DNA from: a virus
DNA: 47,273 bases
IMG/VR virus record: IMGVR_UViG_3300006737_000053
Coordinates: 1 to 47,273 of that record
Strand: one strand, 5' to 3'
Below, piece by piece: positions 1-7,664 of the stretch. The position numbers and the translations under genes are program-made. Below the pieces are notes generated by a model, which saw only the letters and a list, made by a program, of their open reading frames with translations, had not been told where the DNA came from and did no database searches. Each line of letters starts with the position of its first letter. The first letter of the stretch is position 1.

Positions 1-407
1 ACAAGTTGTGGTTGAGGAAATCCTGAATCTGGAGTAGCGTATTCAAGTGCCGTAGCTCCACTATTAACAGTTAAAACTTGACCTGCTGTACCTATTGCAG
101 TGAGTCCAGTGCCACCATTAGCTGTTACAAGTGTTCCTGCTGTAGTAATCGTTCCAGAAGTAGTAATTGGACCACCACTGTAACTTAAACCTGTTGTTCC
201 TCCGTCTACTTGAACAGAAGTTACTGATCCTGAAGACCCTGAACTTGTAGCTAATGTTCCTAAATTTCCAGAGTTGTCTTTATAAAAAAGTTTTCCATCG
301 GCTGTATTTAGGGCTAATTCACCATCTTGTAAATCACTTGGATTTGGTGTAGCAGAGGCAGTTGAACTACGATAAAGTTGTATTGGTGTAAAACCTGATT
401 GTGGCAT
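1..407 (-). CDS. Tail-fibre-like protein, 3' end cut by the window edge
   Basis: This is the N-terminal 135 residues of a phage tail-fibre or baseplate-type protein that runs off the left edge. It starts MPQSGFTPIQLYRSSTAS, followed by 'LQDGELALNTADGKLFYKDNSG', a motif common near the start of phage fibre proteins. A Gly/Thr/Ser-rich stretch follows with 'GGTGLTAIGTAGQVLTVNSG', a repeat also seen in the 551-aa fibre at 967-2622. The start is supported by CAGGAGGT nine bases upstream. It is last in the tail-gene series, after two small virion-type genes. The exact role (receptor binding or fibre shaft) is inferred from composition and context. Confidence 0.8.
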   Translation of the reverse strand, partial: MPQSGFTPIQLYRSSTASATPNPSDLQDGELALNTADGKLFYKDNSGNLGTLATSSGSSGSVTSVQVDGGTTGLSYSGGPITTSGTITTAGTLVTANGGTGLTAIGTAGQVLTVNSGATALEYATPDSGFPQPQL

Positions 408-625
408 TAGAATGTACCTCCTGAAATTCCTGACGTTGCTGTTAAAGAAGTGAAAGTTCCAGCTGCTGGAGTTGATCCACCTATAACAGCGTTATTAATT
501 GTTCCTCCTGAGATTGTAGGAGCGATTGGAGAAGCTAGTTTAGCAGTGGTTACAATACCGTCTGCCAACTGATCTGAAGTTAATGGTATGTCTGTAGGTG
601 AATTACCAATATATGGATTTGACAT
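407..625 (-). CDS. Small Gly/Thr-rich tail-fibre-associated protein
   Basis: A 72-residue protein starting MSNPYIGNSPTDIPLTSDQLADG. It has the low-complexity Ser/Thr/Gly/Ala composition of phage fibre tips, and 'ISGGTINNAVIGGSTPAAGTFTSLTA' is a motif common in fibre proteins of marine phages. It starts at the stop codon of the preceding gene (TAATG overlap) with GGAGAT upstream, so translation is probably coupled. It sits between a 110-aa virion-type protein and the partial fibre at the edge. Virion location is inferred from composition and neighbours. Confidence 0.7.
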   Translation of the reverse strand: MSNPYIGNSPTDIPLTSDQLADGIVTTAKLASPIAPTISGGTINNAVIGGSTPAAGTFTSLTATSGISGGTF

Positions 626-957
626 TATGTTATCTCCAGAACTGATAGAACAGCATCGACTGAACTTGCTGCACTTGAATTAACTTTAATTGAATCTCCA
701 GTAACCATTACTATTTTTTGATTGCCTCCGATTGGAACTAACGCACCCCCAACAGGCACAGGCGCATCTTTAACAATGTAAGTATCATTTGCCCCATCAT
801 TTAATGTAACGTCAATGTTAACACTCGATGCACTCGTGTTAGCTACTGTCAAACCAATAACAGTGGTCTGAGTAGAAGCACCCACAGTATAAGAACCAAC
901 CGCCGTAAGTGCCGTTCCTATGGACCTCGATAGCTTCCTTGTAAATGTATTAGCCAT
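625..957 (-). CDS. Small beta-rich virion protein, probably tail
   Basis: A 110-residue protein, MANTFTRKLSRSIGTALTAVG onwards. After about 20 residues it is predicted to be mostly beta strand, with 'TTVIGLTVANTSASSVNIDVTLND' and a regular hydrophobic alternation to the end. I have seen similar short proteins next to fibre genes in marine phages, where no function is assigned. AAGGAG lies just before the ATG. It is transcribed after the 551-aa fibre and overlaps the next gene by one base (TAATG). A small tail sandwich or adaptor domain is plausible but unproven. Confidence 0.7.
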   Translation of the reverse strand: MANTFTRKLSRSIGTALTAVGSYTVGASTQTTVIGLTVANTSASSVNIDVTLNDGANDTYIVKDAPVPVGGALVPIGGNQKIVMVTGDSIKVNSSAASSVDAVLSVLEIT

Positions 958-966
958 GTTTTCTCC

Positions 967-2622
967 TTAACCTAATGCTATCGCTAAAGCAATTACATCG
1001 TCTGTTGTTACTCCTGCTGTTGGTGCCTGTGACACCCATGTTGTACCATTGCTCGTTAATACATTACCATTTGCACCTGAACTTGTCAGCCCTGTGCCAC
1101 CATTAGCAGGCGTTAAAGTTCCTGAAAGGGTGATATCGCCTGTTGACAAAGTATTTGGTGTAAGACCTGTTGTGCCTCCACTAAAACCTGTGACCGCCGC
1201 AGTGACAGCACTATTCCAAACAAATGCGCTACCGTTCCATTTTAAAAATGTATCAGTTACAGTCGGAGCTACTAGAAAATCAGTTGTTCCAGATGCTGTA
1301 TTATATACAATTCTATTTGCTCCACCGCCAGCTACATTAGTTGCACTTGCCGCAGTGCCTGAAATGTCGATGCCCCAAGTTCCAGTTGCCCCTGTACCGT
1401 TTGCTTGAGGAGCACCGACATCACTCGCAGTTAAGGTTACAGCCCCAACTTGACCATTGACAGAAGTTACTGTGTTACTTTGATCTAATTTTTGCCAAAC
1501 TGACGTGCTACTATAAACAGCCCAGTCACCAACTTGCCAATCTGTAACACCGTCAAGGTTAGTAGTTCCAGCAACACTAACGATGTAATAATGACCTTGC
1601 GTACCAACTCCAGAAGCTAATGAAGGAGTATTAGTAGATGCATTCCATGTTCCTTGATAATCTAAACCTGTTTGAAAACTAGCTGTAGTAACGCCTGTTA
1701 TTACACCTTTAGCATCAACCGTTATTACTGGTATTAAATTTGACGATCCATATGTTCCTGCACTAGCTCCAGAATTTGGTAAATCCGCATTTACTAACGC
1801 CCTAAATGCCGTAGGTGCATTAGGGCCAGAAGCAGGTCCACCATAAAACACATTAGCAGGTTGATCAGTTTGTATTAATGCCGATCCCCATGTATACGCA
1901 CCCGTTCCACCAGAAATCAAAACTTGACCGGCTAAACCTGCTGGACCTAACGCAATATCAGACCCACCACCATAAGCAATAGAGCCAGGACTTGAAGTGT
2001 TGCTTCGGCCTGTTCCACCTTGGTCTATAGGAAGTGTTCCATCTATTTCGTCTTGATTTGATAAATTTACTGGAGGATGTTGATGATCTCCTCTTGCTAA
2101 TTCGTTAGACGTTCCTGCTGAACCACCTGATGTTCCAACTAATGGAACATTATCTTCAAAATCTGCACTTAAAGTAACATTGGAATTTAAACCACCACCA
2201 CCTTCTAATCCGTCACCTGCAATGATCTGTCTAGTAATGGGTACATAATTAGAGAAAGACGCAGTTACTGTAGTAATAGCAGTCACACGACCTTTTGCAT
2301 CTATGGTGACAACAGGTATGTCGGTTGTGTTTCCATATGTTCCTGCTGTTGCACCTGAATTAGCTAATTGAGTGCTTCCTATACCTCCAACAGCAACGCT
2401 AAGTGTTACATCAGAACTTAATGGACCACCTCCTGTTAAGGCAGTTCCAGCAATTACTTGTCTTGTTGTAGGAACTCCTGCAACTTGAAGTAAATCACCT
2501 GCTCTAACTTGATAACTTACACCTTGATAATTAAACAACAACATACCATCGGCAGATGCCACAGGTGCTGTTGGTAACTGACTGACCCGTGTGGGTATTA
2601 AATTACTGGGAACCTCAACCAT
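967..2622 (-). CDS. Tail fibre protein (551 aa) with internal repeats
   Basis: A long Gly/Ser/Thr-rich protein typical of phage tail fibres. It carries a repeated unit of about 35 residues: 'SGATAGTYGNTTDIPVVTI' plus 'DAKGRVTAITT', again as 'SGASAGTYGSSNLIPVITV' plus 'DAKGVITGVTT'. Near the C-terminus is 'GGTGLTSSGANGNVLTSNG', a repeat shared with the partial gene at the left edge. The middle has 'YYIVSVAGTTNLDG...WQVGDWAVYSS', a carbohydrate-binding-like module often found in fibres. The start has GGAG upstream and follows the 101-aa gene. It probably helps recognise the host surface; this is family-level inference. Confidence 0.85.
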   Translation of the reverse strand: MVEVPSNLIPTRVSQLPTAPVASADGMLLFNYQGVSYQVRAGDLLQVAGVPTTRQVIAGTALTGGGPLSSDVTLSVAVGGIGSTQLANSGATAGTYGNTTDIPVVTIDAKGRVTAITTVTASFSNYVPITRQIIAGDGLEGGGGLNSNVTLSADFEDNVPLVGTSGGSAGTSNELARGDHQHPPVNLSNQDEIDGTLPIDQGGTGRSNTSSPGSIAYGGGSDIALGPAGLAGQVLISGGTGAYTWGSALIQTDQPANVFYGGPASGPNAPTAFRALVNADLPNSGASAGTYGSSNLIPVITVDAKGVITGVTTASFQTGLDYQGTWNASTNTPSLASGVGTQGHYYIVSVAGTTNLDGVTDWQVGDWAVYSSTSVWQKLDQSNTVTSVNGQVGAVTLTASDVGAPQANGTGATGTWGIDISGTAASATNVAGGGANRIVYNTASGTTDFLVAPTVTDTFLKWNGSAFVWNSAVTAAVTGFSGGTTGLTPNTLSTGDITLSGTLTPANGGTGLTSSGANGNVLTSNGTTWVSQAPTAGVTTDDVIALAIALG

Positions 2623-2927
2623 TAATCCATCTCCAAATATTTATTACCGTCTTCTGTAGTAATAAATTCATCACCAGCTTCTTGTATAACACCCGCAGGG
2701 TGCGTATTAATATTTGTATCTGGTCTAACAAAAGGTAAAACAATTTGATCAGGCTCCCTTGGAGCTAATCTATACGGATCAAATTCATCTCTATCTGCTT
2801 TACATACCATAAGTCCTGGATCATTTGGATCTGGAACTAAATCAGCTAAAAAGAATTTAAGAGAACATCTAGCACAAATACCAATGCCATATGTTGGTTG
2901 ACCTGTTGGATCTAAATAAATACTCAT
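2622..2927 (-). CDS. Small cysteine-containing phage protein of unknown function
   Basis: A 101-residue protein with a CxxC pair (IGICARCSLKF, about residues 18-21) and a third cysteine in 'DPGLMVCKADRDEFDPYRLAPR'. This layout occurs in small proteins encoded beside tail genes in several marine phages. The cysteines may form part of a metal site, although a fourth is not obvious (the later position holds Asp). It overlaps the connector gene by four bases (ATGA), so translation is probably coupled. Its place between connector and fibre suggests a tail or tail-assembly role, with no direct evidence. Confidence 0.7.
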   Translation of the reverse strand: MSIYLDPTGQPTYGIGICARCSLKFFLADLVPDPNDPGLMVCKADRDEFDPYRLAPREPDQIVLPFVRPDTNINTHPAGVIQEAGDEFITTEDGNKYLEMD

Positions 2928-3934
2928 CTCGTATAAGGTCCAATTCCAGGATTAATTTGGGTTGGTGATCCGTCACCGTCACCATCCCAAGCTCTTTGCA
3001 TACTAACAGCCGCACGTTGTTCTAACAAAGGAACAATATTAACATCTACACTTGGTGTTTCATTGGCAACTTTAGAAGCTAATCCATTTACAATTGCCTC
3101 TAACCATCTATTTGGAATTTCAATTTCTTGCTGTAAAGTATTTGTGTCCATTACAGATCTATGTCTCCACAATATTAATTGTGTAGTTTCAGATACTAAA
3201 TTAGGAGCAGGCCAAATGTTAACAACAGGTTGTGCAACATTTCTTTGAAAATAATAAGTGCTAGGTTGACCTGAAAAAACAGTGTTGCTTTGATTTACAT
3301 ACTGATCTCTATTAAGCCTACCTAATGGTATTTCCATGGGCATATTACCCAACGTAATAGTTGTATAATTAATAGTTGAAACACCATCAGTTGGAATAAT
3401 TTTGAAATATTGATAAGCCAAGGCTGGCACAATATCAGTCCAAACTATGTCACCAGTTTGAGCTAATGCTCCCGTAGATAAATTAAAACTGTTAGTGGTA
3501 GCTACTGTTGTAAAGTTAACACCGTCTGAACTCACTTGAAATGTCAATGGAATTGCAGTTGCTGACCACTTTACTCCTACGGTATTGACAATTGTTGCTG
3601 TAGTAAAATTAACTAAATAAGAAGTATTAGTAGTTGTTATTGTACCCGTAGGAAATTGAGGTTGTCTGAAGTTTAAATTTAAAACATCTACTGTACCTAA
3701 AGGTAAAGTTACAACAGGTTGATTTTCATAAAAGGGAAGTATTACTTTTTCGATACACCAACTAGGAACTCTAATATTAGAAAGATCATCAAGCATAAAT
3801 GCCAATGAGTCCATTGCATAATCTTGCATCTCAGAAGTAATAGCCTGTGCAGGCAATCTACAACGCCTGAAAGCGTGATCTACTACTTTCAAAGAATTAA
3901 AAGTTTTTACACCAATATTTCCAGAGTACGCCAT
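2924..3934 (-). CDS. Head-tail connector (P22 gp4-like) with an inserted beta domain
   Basis: A 336-residue protein that fits the podovirus head-to-tail connector/stabilisation family. The N-terminus is helical, with 'ITSEMQDYAMDSLAFMLDDLSNIRVPSWCIEKVILPF'. After the insertion comes 'PLGRLNRDQYVNQSN...GQPSTYYFQRNV', 'PVVNIWPAPN', 'LILWRHRSVMDTNTLQQEIEIP' and 'RWLEAIVNGLASKVANE', the usual order in this family. Residues about 95-195 are an extra beta-rich block ('LTFQVSSDGVNFTTVATTN...YQYFKIIP') resembling a discoidin/F5-8C-type fold, which may be surface-exposed. AAAGGATT precedes the ATG. It lies after the capsid gene in the structural series, as expected. Confidence 0.72.
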   Translation of the reverse strand: MAYSGNIGVKTFNSLKVVDHAFRRCRLPAQAITSEMQDYAMDSLAFMLDDLSNIRVPSWCIEKVILPFYENQPVVTLPLGTVDVLNLNFRQPQFPTGTITTTNTSYLVNFTTATIVNTVGVKWSATAIPLTFQVSSDGVNFTTVATTNSFNLSTGALAQTGDIVWTDIVPALAYQYFKIIPTDGVSTINYTTITLGNMPMEIPLGRLNRDQYVNQSNTVFSGQPSTYYFQRNVAQPVVNIWPAPNLVSETTQLILWRHRSVMDTNTLQQEIEIPNRWLEAIVNGLASKVANETPSVDVNIVPLLEQRAAVSMQRAWDGDGDGSPTQINPGIGPYTR

Positions 3935-3994
3935 AGCAATCCTTTAGTTACTTACTGGATGCTGTTACAGCAACTCCCCTTGTAATTGATTAAT

Positions 3995-4255
3995 TTACCA
4001 ACCTTTACGTTTAAACTGACTATCTCCTGGCATCATTTTAAAACCATCAACGGCACCGCCTTTGGCGTATCCTTTGGTTTTCATTTTGCCACCCTTTTTC
4101 ATGTCCATTGTTCCAACAGAAGAATACGCTCGATTGCCCATAGATTTCTCCATGCCTTTGCTTTCATTGCGTCTGTCTTTCATAGACTGCGATTTCTTAC
4201 CATTTCTGGCACCCATCGACTCATCTAACTTATCATTGTATCCTTGTTTTCGCAT
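3995..4255 (-). CDS. Lys/Gly-rich basic protein with KGYAKGG motif
   Basis: An 86-residue, strongly basic protein. The start is the ATG at 4255, with GGAG six bases upstream; an in-frame TTG at 4267 would place that ribosome site inside the gene. It contains 'DKLDESMGARNG', 'SMKDRRNESKGM' and 'MKKGGKMKTKGYAKGGA'. The first two are shared with the upstream 259-aa neighbour (4269-5048), and the last with the 60-aa protein at 9851-10033. Low complexity and charge suggest nucleic-acid binding or an unstructured virion component. No function is known to me. Confidence 0.7.
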   Translation of the reverse strand: MRKQGYNDKLDESMGARNGKKSQSMKDRRNESKGMEKSMGNRAYSSVGTMDMKKGGKMKTKGYAKGGAVDGFKMMPGDSQFKRKGW

Positions 4256-4268
4256 TGTTCTCTCCAAT

Positions 4269-5048
4269 TCAGGCTTTGCTTTTAATCATAGGTGAACTTT
4301 TGTGAGTTGGGTAGCCTTTAGAACGACCACCTATTTTTTTTCTTTGAATGTCGTATTCCGACTCATCACGCAATCTTTTCATTTCATCACGAGCATTTCT
4401 TTCTCTTGATGAAACACGTTTTAATTGTTGTGATTTATCTATACGCTCTTGAGCATCATTAGATTTACGCGACTTAACACGTTTCATTTCATCAGCCGCA
4501 TCATCTTGTACGCCAATAACACGAGCCTCTTCATCACGAATGTTACGATTAACTTTACCACCACGAGCTTTTTTCATGCCTTTAAAAGTCTTAGCAAGGT
4601 TAGCTCTTTTTTGAGTAGTCGCAGATGGTTTACCACCACCTTTTGTTGCTGGCTTACCTGATGCAAGTTTATTAAGAACCCCAGAAGGAATTTTACCGTC
4701 CTTCATTTTTACACCCTCACCTTTTACATAATTGGTAAGTGCTCCTGGTTTTTTGACTGCACCTTGTATCCAGTTTTTAGATCCACCTTTTTTAAATGTT
4801 TCAACTGTCTCTTCGACAACCACAACATCACCCATTGGAACTTTGCTCTTTCTGCGAGTCATACCACGACTCTCATCTCTACGATCTTTATAGGATTGTT
4901 TTTTGGTGCGCTCTGCCCCATCTCTCGCGCCTAAACTTTCGTCTAAACGATCATTAGATGTTTGACCACCTCGTTTCATATTTTTAGTTGACAAAGACCC
5001 TGTGTATCCAAAGTCTTTGTCAAAATGCCATCCTTGTCTGATCCCCAT
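4269..5048 (-). CDS. Basic Lys/Arg-rich protein of unknown function (259 aa)
   Basis: A very basic 259-residue protein. Residues about 33-61 read 'DRLDESLGARDGAERTKKQS' then 'YKDRRDESRGM', closely matching a segment in the next gene (3995-4255), so the two share a duplicated module. The middle ('GSKNWIQGAVKKPGALTNY', then 'GEGVKMKDGKIPSGVLNKL') resembles a short segment found in many phage proteins. The C-terminal third is charged and probably helical ('RDEEARVIGVQDDAADEMKRVKS'). It overlaps the previous stop (TAATG) and has GGAGATC upstream. A DNA-binding or packaged virion protein is possible. Confidence 0.7.
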   Translation of the reverse strand: MGIRQGWHFDKDFGYTGSLSTKNMKRGGQTSNDRLDESLGARDGAERTKKQSYKDRRDESRGMTRRKSKVPMGDVVVVEETVETFKKGGSKNWIQGAVKKPGALTNYVKGEGVKMKDGKIPSGVLNKLASGKPATKGGGKPSATTQKRANLAKTFKGMKKARGGKVNRNIRDEEARVIGVQDDAADEMKRVKSRKSNDAQERIDKSQQLKRVSSRERNARDEMKRLRDESEYDIQRKKIGGRSKGYPTHKSSPMIKSKA

Positions 5049-5491
5049 TATTGATCTCCAGCTATGGCAGGAGCGTAAATTTTTATACCATATAAAATAA
5101 TAGTATAAGTATCACCACTAGAAGCCTCTCTTGTACTAAAAGCAACATTGCCTGCCTCATTGGTTCCCAGAGCACCTGTCCCGTTATATGGAATAGAAGG
5201 ATCATACCCAATGTCATATAATTGACCTTTAGGTATTGTCATAGCTAAAGCGTCATTGGCTGGTGTTGGATCTCCAACCCAATATATGTCCACACCCATG
5301 TCTTCAGTTTGAGCATATATTTTAGAAATTTTTATACCAATACAAGCTAAACCCTGAGAACTAGGACTTAAACCTGATACATCAACTTTAGTTACTTTTG
5401 CTTCCCCAGTTCCATCAGAGATATTAGTAAATTTAGCAATATATAATCGCTCACCATCTTGAAGAACTTGAGTTGTGACTGCATCAGCCAT
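5048..5491 (-). CDS. Beta-rich structural protein (147 aa)
   Basis: A 147-residue protein beginning MADAVTTQVLQDGERLYIAKFTNISDGTGEAKVTKVD. It shows regular beta-strand alternation throughout, including 'DMGVDIYWVGD', 'YDIGYDPSIPYNG' and a C-terminal 'YTIILYGIKIYAP'. I recall similar proteins between capsid and tail genes in marine phages, without assigned function. GGGAGGTGA lies seven bases before the ATG, one of the stronger ribosome sites in the region. It follows a 151-aa beta-rich protein of similar style. A head-completion or decoration role is a guess from position. Confidence 0.7.
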   Translation of the reverse strand: MADAVTTQVLQDGERLYIAKFTNISDGTGEAKVTKVDVSGLSPSSQGLACIGIKISKIYAQTEDMGVDIYWVGDPTPANDALAMTIPKGQLYDIGYDPSIPYNGTGALGTNEAGNVAFSTREASSGDTYTIILYGIKIYAPAIAGDQ

Positions 5492-5504
5492 AATTCACCT
5501 CCCT

Positions 5505-5960
5505 TTAAGAGAGATTGTTGTTTTGAATATACATCACAGTCAATGTAGCAACGCCAGATGTACCATCGCCCGTGGCACCAGTAAAATCTGCTAAAACTTC
5601 TAGATCAGTTGTGCCTACATTAGTAGCCTCAGTATCTAGTGTTCCACGCGTTGTACCCGTAGCTTTAGTGTTAATTCCATTTAAAAATGCGTCTGGATCA
5701 GAAGCAGTTCCAACAGAAATTACAGCAGCTCCAGTGTCATCTCCTGCGGTAGTTACATTCAAAATAACATCCACTATTTGTGACTTTGCAGGTATTACGG
5801 CAACTCTCTGATTAAGTTGGCTTGCACCTGTGATATTAGGAATCATTGACTGAGCCATAACAACAGATCCAGTATTAGCGATATTAACTCCAATATCCGT
5901 ACCAGTTGTTGCAGCTATAAGTCCTGCTTTAATAGGACCAGAAAAAGTAGTTGTACCCAT
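5505..5960 (-). CDS. Beta-rich structural protein (151 aa) after the capsid gene
   Basis: A 151-residue Gly/Thr/Ala-rich protein, MGTTTFSGPIKAGLIAATTG onwards. 'NIANTGSVVMAQSM', then 'INQRVAVIPAKSQIVDVILNVT'-like strands and a C-terminal 'GVATLTVMYIQNNN' suggest a beta sandwich. It is the first gene after the hairpin that follows the capsid gene, so it may be transcribed separately (candidate promoter at 5994-6022). GAGG lies before the ATG. A minor head or tail protein is likely from position; the family is not identified. Confidence 0.68.
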   Translation of the reverse strand: MGTTTFSGPIKAGLIAATTGTDIGVNIANTGSVVMAQSMIPNITGASQLNQRVAVIPAKSQIVDVILNVTTAGDDTGAAVISVGTASDPDAFLNGINTKATGTTRGTLDTEATNVGTTDLEVLADFTGATGDGTSGVATLTVMYIQNNNLS

Positions 5961-5993
5961 TTTTATTCCTCACATACGAGTTGTGTGTATTTG

Positions 5994-6022
5994 TCTGTAT
6001 GTAGTCAGTGGGGAACTGTCAA
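5994..6022 (-). promoter_or_regulatory. Candidate sigma70-type promoter after the capsid terminator
   Basis: On the minus strand a perfect TTGACA (6017-6022) is followed after 17 nt by TACAGA (5994-5999), a weak -10. It lies just past the hairpin that ends the capsid transcript and 34 bases before the 5505-5960 gene. The position makes sense as a restart for the connector and tail genes. The poor -10 keeps confidence low, and the site lacks the palindrome found in the eight early promoters. Confidence 0.3.
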
Positions 6023-6030
6023 ATACACAA

Positions 6031-6081
6031 TATAAAAACCCCAAGAAAATCCCTGTCGGCACTTTAGGAATACCGACAGGG
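6031..6081 (-). terminator. Hairpin terminator after the major capsid gene
   Basis: On the minus strand, arms CCCTGTCGG (6073-6081) and CCGACAGGG (6051-6059) form a perfect 9-bp stem around a 13-nt loop, followed by ATTTTC and then GGGGTTTTT. It starts seven bases after the capsid stop codon. The stem is strong and the U tract is interrupted, so termination is probably partial. Partial termination here would make capsid mRNA more abundant than mRNA for the downstream tail genes. Confidence 0.8.
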
Positions 6082-6088
6082 TTTAGTG

Positions 6089-7003
6089 TTAAACTCCAGC
6101 TGTGCCGAACACTCCACGAGGATCGGTCCAACCAAAAACATAACGCTCTGTAGCTTTATAACGCATGGAGTCGGTTTCAAAATCACCTTCCATAGATTTC
6201 TCTAAACCTCTACGCATTAAAAGTTTCAAACCGTCAGGTGCATCTGTTTGAATCCACCAAGCAGTTTGAGAAGTAATACGAGACAGATTGCCCTGACCTT
6301 CCGACAATAGACCCATTGATTTAACAGGGTTGATGTCGTTATCAGCAGTTCCTGTTCGTAGAACTGATTTTAACAGAGTTTCAGCTTGGAACACATTAGC
6401 AGGTCCCGTGACAATCTTTTTAGGAGTCAATCGAATACGCTTACCGTTGTTGTCAACGGCATTGCGGATTTGAATTAACAACTGCTCAAGAGAAGTCTGA
6501 GACAATGCTGCAGCGTTATTTAACTGATTACTAAACGTACCATTAACAATTGGATGCGCCGCATTAACAAGAGATACACCATCACCGCCAGGAAAAGCCG
6601 CGTTAAATGCTCTATTGAGAATGTTTGCACCAAGTGTTTCTTTGGTTTCAATCAAAGATTGAGCTAGGTGTTTAGCATAAGTCTGTCCGATACGGATGTG
6701 ATCACCGTCTTCTACCAAAACTTTGGTTAGAGCAAATGCCAAACCATAGACTTTGTATAGATAACGCTGAATAAACAACACGCCACCAGATTGATACGTC
6801 ACCGCCATGCCATCAGGCAATTCAGGAGCCGCACCAAAACCATAAAGAACTGGTTCTTCATGGTACTGACGAGGAATACCTTGCTGTTCACTGAAGACTT
6901 CTTTCCATTCATCAGCACGTTGCTCGTATATTCCATCAAAGACTTCGTTCAAGATAGGTTCTACAATTGAACGAAAGTCGGTACTACGCATAGGAGTAGC
7001 CAT
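6089..7003 (-). CDS. Major capsid protein, HK97 fold
   Basis: A 304-residue protein, right size and position for the major head protein: after terminase, portal and scaffold, before the connector. The N-terminus is helical (MRSTDFRSIVEPILNEVFDG). A loop region with 'YQSGGVLFIQRYLYKVYGLAFALTKVLVEDGDH' is followed by the long helix 'HLAQSLIETKETLGANILNRAFN'. Then come 'GGDGVSLVNAAHPIVNG', 'LTPKKIVTGPANVFQAETLL' and 'ITSQTAWWIQTDAPDGLKLL', the pattern of Mu gpT-like capsid proteins. The start has GGGAGG before ATGGCT. A strong hairpin directly follows the stop. Confidence 0.85.
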   Translation of the reverse strand: MATPMRSTDFRSIVEPILNEVFDGIYEQRADEWKEVFSEQQGIPRQYHEEPVLYGFGAAPELPDGMAVTYQSGGVLFIQRYLYKVYGLAFALTKVLVEDGDHIRIGQTYAKHLAQSLIETKETLGANILNRAFNAAFPGGDGVSLVNAAHPIVNGTFSNQLNNAAALSQTSLEQLLIQIRNAVDNNGKRIRLTPKKIVTGPANVFQAETLLKSVLRTGTADNDINPVKSMGLLSEGQGNLSRITSQTAWWIQTDAPDGLKLLMRRGLEKSMEGDFETDSMRYKATERYVFGWTDPRGVFGTAGV

Positions 7004-7018
7004 AGTTCAATCCCTCCC

Positions 7019-7627
7019 TTAAACCGAATTAACTGGAGCTTTGTATTGGCTCTCGTTAATTCTAACGGTAGCAACAACAAAGGCATCAGTAAGTGTACTA
7101 TTCGGACCACCTGTGGTTCCTTCAAAACCAGTAATCTGGAATTGACCTTGAGTAGTTTGAATAGCTGTGAGTTTACAATTAGAAAGTCCAGTAGCAGTAG
7201 ATCCACCTGGAGATGCTACTGTCCAATCACACTGTTCACCAACAGCGGTTTGAACCGTATCAGTTCCTGGTGTTCCTGGATTGTCGTACTGAACAGCAAA
7301 GAGAATTTCTGGATCATCATAGACCCAAGCCACTATCTCTGTTGCAGTTATTCCCGTAGGCCAAAAAGGTGATACTGTGGGTCTACCCAAAGCATCATTA
7401 TATTGACAGCCTGCAAAAATACCTAAAAGGCTAATACCGCCAACTGAACCACTCCGTGTGCCATCATTAGTACCTAATTGAATAACACCGTCGTTGTGCA
7501 ACTTAACAGGATCGCCTTGGAATACGTTTTGAGCGTATCCACTTGCTATTGTATAGGCTTTCGCAATTATCTGCCCACTGTTGTGATAAGACGCACGAAA
7601 GCCAAAAGGTGCAGAAGTCGCTGACAT
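7019..7627 (-). CDS. Probable capsid decoration/stabilisation protein (202 aa)
   Basis: A 202-residue beta-rich protein placed immediately upstream of the capsid gene in the same transcript. It begins MSATSAPFGFRASYHNSG, then 'YTIASGYAQNVFQGDPVKLHNDGVIQLGTND', typical of a barrel-like fold, followed by 'VAWVYDDPEILFAVQYDNPG'. Similar proteins sit beside capsid genes in marine phages and are often listed only as structural. A role in decorating or stabilising the head is inferred from location and fold. GGAGAAATGCAAG precedes the ATG. Confidence 0.7.
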   Translation of the reverse strand: MSATSAPFGFRASYHNSGQIIAKAYTIASGYAQNVFQGDPVKLHNDGVIQLGTNDGTRSGSVGGISLLGIFAGCQYNDALGRPTVSPFWPTGITATEIVAWVYDDPEILFAVQYDNPGTPGTDTVQTAVGEQCDWTVASPGGSTATGLSNCKLTAIQTTQGQFQITGFEGTTGGPNSTLTDAFVVATVRINESQYKAPVNSV

Positions 7628-7664
7628 CTTGCATTTCTCCTATTGGTTGAAAGTTAAGGTTGTG

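Noticed and set aside
1049-1408. Plus-strand open frame opposite the tail fibre
   Set aside because: It is antisense to a clear fibre gene, has no ribosome site and owes its length to the biased codons of the Gly/Thr-rich gene on the other strand.
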